Assembly (NCBI RefSeq): GCF_029407905.1
Contig: NC_073627.1
Location: 154,075,697-154,139,696 of the forward strand
From: Bubalus kerabau
Lineage: Eukaryota > Chordata > Mammalia > Artiodactyla > Bovidae
Reading direction: 5' to 3'
Length of the DNA stretch: 64,000 bases
Positions 57,490 to 64,000 of the stretch are shown in pieces (position 1 is the first letter of the stretch; every line of letters starts with the position of its first letter). The translations under genes were made by a program, and so were the position numbers. The notes beneath the pieces are model-generated. The model made no database searches and had not been told where the DNA came from. It saw only the letters and a list, made by a program, of their open reading frames with translations.

Positions 57490-57695
57490 TGAATGCTAAG
57501 TTGCCTCATTTGTGTCCGACTCTGTACGATCCTATGGACTGCAGCCTGCCAGGCTCCTCTGTCTATGGGATTCTCCAGGCAAGAATACTGGAGTGGCTTC
57601 CTCTAGGGCATCTTTCCGACCCAGGGATTGAACCTGTGTCTCTTTATCTGCATCCGCAAGCAGGTTCTTTACCACTACAGCCACCTGCAAAGCCC
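57490..57695 (-). mobile_element. Bov-tA SINE
   Basis: A full reverse-oriented copy. TSD AAAGAGTGCTTATG is perfect at 57476-57489 and 57696-57709. Confidence 0.96.
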
Positions 57696-57799
57696 AAAGA
57701 GTGCTTATGAATCCATAATATAATAATGCAAACAATGAAATAGAAACAGAATAAATAGGTGATTCACAGCCAATGAAAATACAGGTGGTGGCAGGAATA

Positions 57800-59382
57800 C
57801 ACAGAACTATACAAAAAAGATCTTCATGACCCAGATAATCATGATGGTGTGATCACTCACCTAGAGCCAGACATCCTGGAATGCGAAGTCAAGTGGGCCT
57901 TAGGAAGCATCACTACGAACAAAGTTAGTGGAGGTGATGGAATTCCAGTGGAGCTATTTCAAATCCTGGAAGATGATGCTGTGAAAGTGCTGCACTCAAT
58001 ATGTCAGCAAATTTGGAAAACTCAGCAGTGGCCACAGGACTGGAAAAAGTCAGTTTTCATTCCAATCCCAAAGAAAGGCAATGCCAAAGGATGCTCAAAC
58101 TACCTCACAACTGCAGTCATCTCACATGCTAGTAAAGTAATGCTCAAAATTCTCCAAGCCAGGCTTCAGCAATACATGGACCATGAACTTCCAGATATTC
58201 AAGCTGGTTTTAGAAAAGGCAGAGGAGCCAGAGATCAAATTCCCAACATCAGTTGGATCATCAAAAAAGCAAAAGAGCTCCAGAAAAACATCTATTTCTG
58301 CTTTATTGACTATGCCAAAGCCTTTGACTGTGTGGATCACAATAAACTGTGAAAAATTCTTCAAGAGATGGGAATACCAGACCACCTGACCTGCCTCTTG
58401 AGAAATCTGTATGCAGGTCAGGAAGCAACAGTTAGAACTGGACATGGAAAAACAGACTGGTTCCAAATAGGAAAAAGAGTACGTCAAGGCTGTATATTGT
58501 CACCCTGCTTATTTAACTTATATGCAGAGTACATCATGAGAAATGCTGGGCTGGAAGAAACACAAGCTGGAATCAAGATTGCCGGGAGAAATATCAATAA
58601 CCTCAGATATGCAGATGACACCACCCTAATGGCAAAAAGTGAAGAGGAACTAAAGAGCCTCTTGATGAAAGTGAAAAAGGAGAGTGAAAAAGTTGGCTTA
58701 AAGCTCAACATTCAGAAAACTAAGATCATGGCATCTGGTCTCATCAGTTCATGGGAAATAGATGGGGAAACAGTGGAAACATTGTCAGACTTTATTTTTT
58801 TGGGCTCCAAAGTCACTGTAAAGTGTGACTGCAGCCATGAAATTAAAAGATGTTTACTCCTTGGAAGGAAAGTTATGACCAACCTAGATAGCATATTCAA
58901 AAGCAGAGACATTCCTTTGCCAACAAAGGTCCATCTAGGCCTTTTTTCCAGTAGTCATGTATGGATGTGAGAGTTGGACTATAAAGAAAGCTGAGCTCAG
59001 AAGAATTGATGCTTTTGAATTGTGGTGTCGGAGAAGACTCTTGAGAGTCCCTTGGACTGCAAGGAGATCAACCAGTCCATCCTAAAGGAGATCAGTCCTG
59101 AGTGTTCATTGGAAGGACTGATGTTGAAGCTGAAACTCCAATACTTTGGCCACCTGATGTGAAGAGCTGACTCATTTGAAAAGACCCTGATGCTGGGAAA
59201 GATTGAAGGCAGGAGGAGAAGGGGACGACAGAGGATGAGATGGCTGGATGACATCACCAACTCATTGGACATGAGTTTGGGTGGGCTCCAGGAGTTGGTG
59301 ATGGACAGGGAGGCCTGGTGTGCTGCGGTTCATGGGATCGAAAAGAGTCAGACACGACTGATTGACTGAACTGAACTGAATA
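57800..59382 (+). mobile_element. BovB LINE 3' half (young)
   Basis: A sense copy from just before 'acaaaaaagatcttcatgac' to 'gattgactgaactgaactga'. It holds the RT core and C-terminal part, with an opal codon at 58350-58352 and a local deletion near 58940 ('ccatctaggccttttttcca'). TSD not resolved. Confidence 0.94.
57849..58970 (+). pseudogene. BovB reverse transcriptase region, split by an opal codon
   Basis: The first frame, 57849-58352, carries SGGDGIPVELFQ, FIPIPKKGNAKG and FIDYAKAFDCVDHNKL, then TGA in place of Trp. The second, 58368-58970, carries GCILSPCLFNLYAEYI and the catalytic YADD (58608-58619) and fails after THKVHL-like sequence owing to a deletion near 58940. It has the same nonsense codon as the copy at 43781-46800. 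It is 5'-truncated, so the endonuclease region is absent. Confidence 0.88.
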
Positions 59383-59716
59383 AACATATATAATAATATC
59401 TTGTCTTGGGGAATTGTAAATTCAAATTTGTTTGAGGTTTTCTTTTTTTTGACCACTGGATTAGAATTGGTCTAAATTCTCATCAACAGGAGAAATTGCT
59501 AAGTAAATCGTATTCCATACACTTAAGAAAAAAGATATGTACATATATGTAGTGAACTCCAAGAAATATGGCGAAGTGAAGAAAGCATGAAGATGAACAT
59601 TATGTGAAAAGTCAGTGCATCTATACACACCAATATTCAGTCCAATGTGATCAGCTCTCAACTGAGCCCAAGAGGAGAGAGGGATGGGCCAGTCACAGTG
59701 ACTTTTACATCTGTTT
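59383..59716 (+). other. Possible old L1 remnant
   Basis: 'ctcatcaacaggagaaattg' and 'gtattccatacacttaagaa' resemble L1 ORF2 C-terminal sequence, as expected if the L1 at 56113-57799 resumes here. Weak. Confidence 0.4.
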
Positions 59717-59727
59717 AGGACACTAGC

Positions 59728-60009
59728 TGGAGAAGGCAATGGCATCCCACTCCAGTACTCTTGCCTGGAAAATCCCATGGACGGAGGAGCCTGGTAGGCT
59801 GCAGTCCATGGGGTCGCTAAGAGTCAGATACAACTGAGCGACTTCATTTTCACTTTTTACTTTGATGCATTGGAGAAGGAAATGGCAACCCACTCCAGTG
59901 TTCTTGCCTGGAGAATCCCAGGGATGGGGGAGCCTGGTGGGCTACCGTCTATGGGATCACACAGAGTCGGACACGACTGAAGCGACTTAGCATCAGCAGC
60001 AGCAGTAGC
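59728..60009 (+). mobile_element. BOV-A2 SINE (sense)
   Basis: A full two-unit copy near consensus, with a (CAG)n tail including one TAG. TSD AGGACACTAGC is perfect at 59717-59727 and 60010-60020. Confidence 0.97.
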
Positions 60010-60020
60010 AGGACACTAGC

Positions 60021-62226
60021 ATGTTTTTGAATCTTGGGCATGAAGATTTATTAATAGCTGTTTTTTAAAATTCCCTTAGCCAAATTCTATGCCTTCTAGA
60101 AAATTGAAAATATTCTGCTGATGTTGTTCCTTTAGAGTGCTGCTGGGCATCGAATATAGATGCTTCTTTCTGAAAACCAAACCCAAGAGTTATTCAGCAA
60201 TCAGATTTAGCATTCTGGCTCCACAGAAAAATAACAATGCTATATTAAGTTCTCAGTGCCAAGTAGGTGGCCAAACCCTATAAGTGACATTCTTAGTTTT
60301 TCAACAAACTAAATATGCCTGAGATGCATTTCCTGAATGCTCCTTCCTCAAGCAAAAGCATGAAATTATCAGCCATGCAACTGACATTCCCAGAATGGCA
60401 GTGTGCATTCCAATGTGGGAAGAGACCCAGAGGAACAGAACTTTCCCTACCACCCTCCATGGTGAGAGGAATTCTGGGGAAGCCATTTCACCTCCAGGAC
60501 CTGTTTAATCACCTTAAGCTCTGGTGGGCGAATAATATGTCACTTCCGCTTAGGGCTTATCAAGAATCAAAAATGAATTTGAAACAAAGACATGATCCAA
60601 CATGAATACTCATTTCATCAACTTGTGCTGATTCTTTTGACTTTCTCCACTTCTAATTTTGGAATGGAATGAAATTATTTTTGAAAGAGCATTTATGAAT
60701 TTCTTGGACACTGCAGCCTTTAAATATTTAGCACTTCTCTGTAAAGAAAAAAAGAGCCTTACAACATGGAAATTCATAGCTCTGAGCAGACACAAATCAG
60801 CGACTTTTTATGTGTAGAGAGTGCCAGACTCCAATTTAAAACTCTCCAGCGGCTTCATCTTCAAGCAAGTTAATTCCCATCACTTCCCGAGTCACATTCT
60901 CATCACCATGCAAAGCTTTTGAAGAGAAACTGGCTTTCTTCTTGCCCTGGGGAGTTCTGGCGGAGCAAGTCCTTGTGGACGTGGACGTTTTCCCCTCATT
61001 TCCATCCCGTGAATGGTTGTGGAGCAAACAGCAACTGATGCGGAGACCAGGCTGATAACATGTGTCACTTCATGGCAGCAGGAGAACGGATGTGACTCCA
61101 ATTCATGCTTCTCTTTGGTTTGGTTTTTGACCAAGTAAACCTTGTCAACGTATCAAAGCAGCCTTTATGGTTTGTCTTTAAATCAAGAAAACACAAAATG
61201 GTATTTTCTTTGTTGCTCCACTCAGTATTCACTTGATGATTCTTGCCATGCTTCCCCCTGATCCCCTCCAAAAATCCAACTAAGAAATGCCTGGCAGGGT
61301 CCCTAGAGTTTGAAATGCTCTTTGCACAAGCTAAGAATGCAGATGCATATTACAGAGCCTGGAGGGTTAGAGAAAAACACGCAAAACTTCTTTAGATGTG
61401 TGAAAAATCCTTGGAAGTAAACATGCACTGAGTTCAGAGTCTTCCTATTGAGTGTGCAGCGCTGAGCTGCAAGAGGTCATACTGGGGGCAAGGCCTGGGG
61501 AGGACGGCTGGAGGCAAATGTTGGATGCTGTAAATTCTCAGGGTGACATTGTGCTCTCATGGCTGGGCCATACATACTCCACCACTGCATCTCCCCACTG
61601 CCCTCTCTTCCTTTCCTCGCCTGCTCCCCTTCTTTCCTGGCAAAAGGAGCCCTCTTAAGTTGCCCTTGAGCCTGCATTCTAATTTGCTCTCTCCCAAATG
61701 GAATCCACTTCTCTGAGCTAAGCTGCATTTTGTAGCTTTGTGGCAACACCAAGCCCACTTTATTTCCACTTAAAGGGCTGCCTGTTCTGTTTACCATCAC
61801 TCCCTAGGAACTTAACCTCATTTATAGGCTGACTTTCCTCCACATTATAGAGTTACAAGGGAGCCTCAAAGCTTCTTTCTCTCCATAGCCTGCATCCAGC
61901 CATCTCTCTGACCAGCGGGTCCGTCCCAGACCCTCTGAGCCTGAAGGCTGGTCCTGACAAGTGATTTGTTTCCATTTGCGCTCTCCTGCCTCCAGCCAGC
62001 GACCAATTCTGTGCTCAGAGCTGTACAACTGGCACGTCTCAACATTCCTAAAATCCCAGAGAGGATCTCAAAATAGAATAAGAAATGAGAATTTAAATTA
62101 GAAGCAACAGCCCTTGCAGGGCTGCCAACTTTGGGCAGAGAGGGTTTTGCATCCCCCTCCCCCACCAGGGTCCTGGTTTCCCCATAGGGTTTTGCAGTTC
62201 GGGAGCCAGCCTCCCGCACCTGTGAC
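60021..62226. other. Unique intergenic block, no gene seen
   Basis: 2.2 kb without a recognised repeat. Open frames on both strands (for example 60315-60605 plus, 61866-62219 minus) lack family features. A candidate for conserved noncoding sequence or missed exons. Confidence 0.45.
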
Positions 62227-62243
62227 TTGGACTGGCTATTTTA

Positions 62244-62858
62244 TTATTTTTTTAATTTATTTATTTTTAATTGGATGATAATTGCTTTACCAATATTGTA
62301 TTTGTTTCTGCCATACATCAACATGAATCAGCCACAGGTAAACATATGTTCCCTCCCTCTTGATCCTCCCTCCCACCTCCAACCCCATCCCACCCCTCTA
62401 GGTTGTCAACAGAGCACTGGGTTTGAGCTCCCCGTGTCATACAGCAAATTCCCGCTGATTATCTAGTCTACGTATGGTGATGTATGTTTCCATGCGACTC
62501 TCTCAGTTTGCCCACCCTCTCCTTCCTCCACCATGTCCACCAGTCTGTTCTCTGTCTGTGTCTCCACTGCTGCCCTGCAAATAGCTTCATCAGTACCATC
62601 TTTCTAGATTCCATGTATATGCGTTAATATACGATATTTATTTTTTCTCTTTCTGACTTACTCCACTGTGTATAATAGGCTCTAGGTCCATCCATCTCAT
62701 TAGAACCGACTCAAATGCACTCCCATTTATGGCTGAGTAGTATTCCATTGTATATATGTATCACAACTTCTTTATCCATTCATCTGTCGATGGACATCTG
62801 AGTTGCTTCCATGTCCTAGCTATCATAAATAGTGCTGCAATGAACATTGGGGTACATA
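62244..62858 (-). mobile_element. L1 (artiodactyl type) 3' end, young insertion
   Basis: In reverse: a T-rich tail, 'attggatgataattgcttta', 'cctctaggttgtcaacagag', 'tcattagaaccgactcaaat' and 'atagtgctgcaatgaacatt'. TSD TTGGACTGGCTATTTTA (62227-62243) matches 62859-62875 at 16 of 17 positions. 5'-truncated. Confidence 0.93.
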
Positions 62859-63249
62859 TTGGACTGGCCATTTTAAAAGGAAGCTGAGGTTGGCGTGCTG
62901 ATTCCCATGCCTTTTGAGGAGCAAGAGCACACTCAGGTCCTTAGAGATCTTCAATGCAGAGACTAAACTACCCTCATTCCAAGCACAGAATAGGAGGAAG
63001 GTGGATGTAGGAATAATAAAATGAAATTGGTTGAAGACTTGCCTTCTTATCTAGGGTCTGGGGTGTTGTGCTCTGAGCTGAGCCCTTTAGATGGATTTCA
63101 GACAGGCAGCACTACAGGCACCTTTCCTCCTGGGAGGGGAAGGTAAACCTCCATGTCCATGTGTGGCCAGTGCCACAGAGTGGCAAGTGGCAAGCAGGGC
63201 CCCAGTTAGGGCTGTGTTTGGGAAGGGGGAGTACCCTCCACCCTCTCCC

Positions 63250-63333
63250 GGAAGGTGACATCTCCCTCTTCTGGCCCTTCTCACACATGCCTGGAACAAG
63301 GCCCTTCTCTGGACCCATGGATCCCAGGAGAGG
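63250..63333 (+). repeat. 84-bp direct repeat, copy 1
   Basis: It starts 'ggaaggtgacatct' and ends 'ccaggagagg'. It aligns without gaps to 63848-63931 with 9 differences by eye (about 89% identity). Confidence 0.88.
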
Positions 63334-63847
63334 CCATTCACAGGCTGGAATTGGCTTCACCTGGACCTGTGTCCTGGCTCCAGCCCTCAAGGAGGTGGAA
63401 ACCACCTCTCGCTGTGGGTTTCTGTGCACAGTACCAGGCTTGATGCTCCATCATATTCTTAGTAAAAGTCACCTCAATACGTTACACCTCCCTCCCTTCA
63501 CCTCGAATTCTCATAGTAAACCATGGCTCTCACTTCTTTACACACTTTGGAAAAGGCTGGACAACTCACAATAAAAAACGCTGGGCTCATTGGATGTCAC
63601 CCCTCTTCCTTACCTCCTGTTTTCTGAGAAGGAATGCCTAACTGGTGTGAAGCACAGAATGAGAAGTTGGGCTGCTGGAATGGACTTACTAGAGAACTCG
63701 GACTTCAGTTCTCTCCACTGGTTTCAGCTGCAGGTGAAGAACTCTTACCTTCTACCTCTTGGTTCCCCCAAGGATGCCTTCCTCAAGTGTCCTAAAGGAT
63801 CCCCAAAGGCACAAGAGGTTCAGTGCTGAGCTGGTGGAGTGCCCTCT

Positions 63848-63931
63848 GGAAGGTGACATCTTCCTATCCTGGCCCTTCTCACACATCTCAGGAGCAAGGC
63901 CCTTCTCTGGACCCATGAATTCCAGGAGAGG
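63848..63931 (+). repeat. 84-bp direct repeat, copy 2
   Basis: Same orientation as copy 1 and 598 bp downstream. Similarity fades on both sides. Confidence 0.88.
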
Positions 63932-64000
63932 GACTCCGGAACTGGGCCGAGATCCCAGGGTTCCTTCAATGCTAGGAGTGAATCCATGCCCTAGGGTGAA

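Larger units (their letters stand above)
56113..57799 (+). mobile_element. Old L1 ORF2 region, interrupted
   Basis: 'gtgggttttaccaaacatgc', 'cctggaatgtaaggattttt' and 'aaattgacaagttgaacctc' are diverged L1 ORF2. It is split by a BovB (56672-57253) and a Bov-tA (57490-57695). It may continue beyond the next BovB at 59383. Confidence 0.65.
62876..64000. other. Intergenic with a repeated 84-bp segment, no gene seen
   Basis: Unique sequence. The 137-codon plus frame at 63161-63574 spans the first repeat copy and has no recognised domain. Confidence 0.45.

Noticed and set aside
5381..57695. tRNA-like segments that might be tRNA genes
   Set aside because: All lie in the heads of Bov-tA or CHR SINEs and have the SINE body attached and TSDs around the whole unit.
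1..64000. A previously undescribed multi-gene system
   Set aside because: Reading both strands I find no intact host gene cluster. The structure is explained by retroposons and unique intergenic DNA, apart from the items listed as findings.

Overview
The window is mammalian and clearly from a ruminant, almost certainly a bovid. It is packed with ruminant-specific retroposons: Bov-tA and BOV-A2 SINEs, BovB LINEs, L1 copies of the artiodactyl type and CHR-type tRNA SINEs. These lie among older eutherian repeats (MIR, L2, old L1, MaLR and ERVL LTRs, hAT and Tigger DNA elements). The sequence alone does not separate cattle from buffalo, sheep or goat. I found no intact multi-exon host gene. Most long open frames lie inside BovB, L1 or SINE copies or antisense to them. 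All repeat names rest on recognised consensus features, not on a database search.

Layout. At 474-1232 there is one processed retrocopy of CMC2, a mitochondrial twin-CX9C protein. Its 79-codon reading frame is intact, it has a CpG-rich 5' leader, AATAAA, a poly-A tail and a perfect 14-bp target-site duplication (TSD). From 2 to 9 kb the sequence is unique with a MIR, an MLT1 LTR, an L1 3' end and several SINEs, including a composite SINE at 7900-8382. From 9.65 to 15.65 kb lies one old L1 that looks twin-primed (5' half inverted), later hit by two CHR SINEs, a BOV-A2 and a Tigger DNA transposon; the Tigger itself contains a BovB and two Bov-tA copies. From 15.6 to 39.3 kb unique sequence is dotted with Bov-tA and BOV-A2 copies, nearly all on the minus strand, plus an ERVL MLT2 LTR and hAT fragments. 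From 40.7 to 60 kb the window is mainly LINE sequence: a near full-length BovB at 43781-46800, further BovB copies on both strands, and old L1 and MLT1 LTRs. From 60 to 62.2 kb the sequence is unique. An L1 with a 17-bp TSD sits at 62244-62858, followed by unique sequence holding an 84-bp repeated segment.

How the parts relate. There is no operon or pathway here. What can be read is an insertion history: old L1, L2 and MIR; then DNA transposons and MaLR/ERVL LTRs; then CHR SINEs; then BovB and Bov-A family SINEs. BovB and L1 supply the reverse transcriptase and endonuclease that move the SINEs and, for L1, the CMC2 mRNA copy. I did not find a new defence, signalling or biosynthetic system. 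The most notable items are the CMC2 retrocopy with an intact frame but a lost CX9C cysteine, the composite SINE within a single TSD, two ultra-short L1 tails with the same breakpoint, the Bov SINE strand bias, and a nonsense codon shared by two BovB copies.
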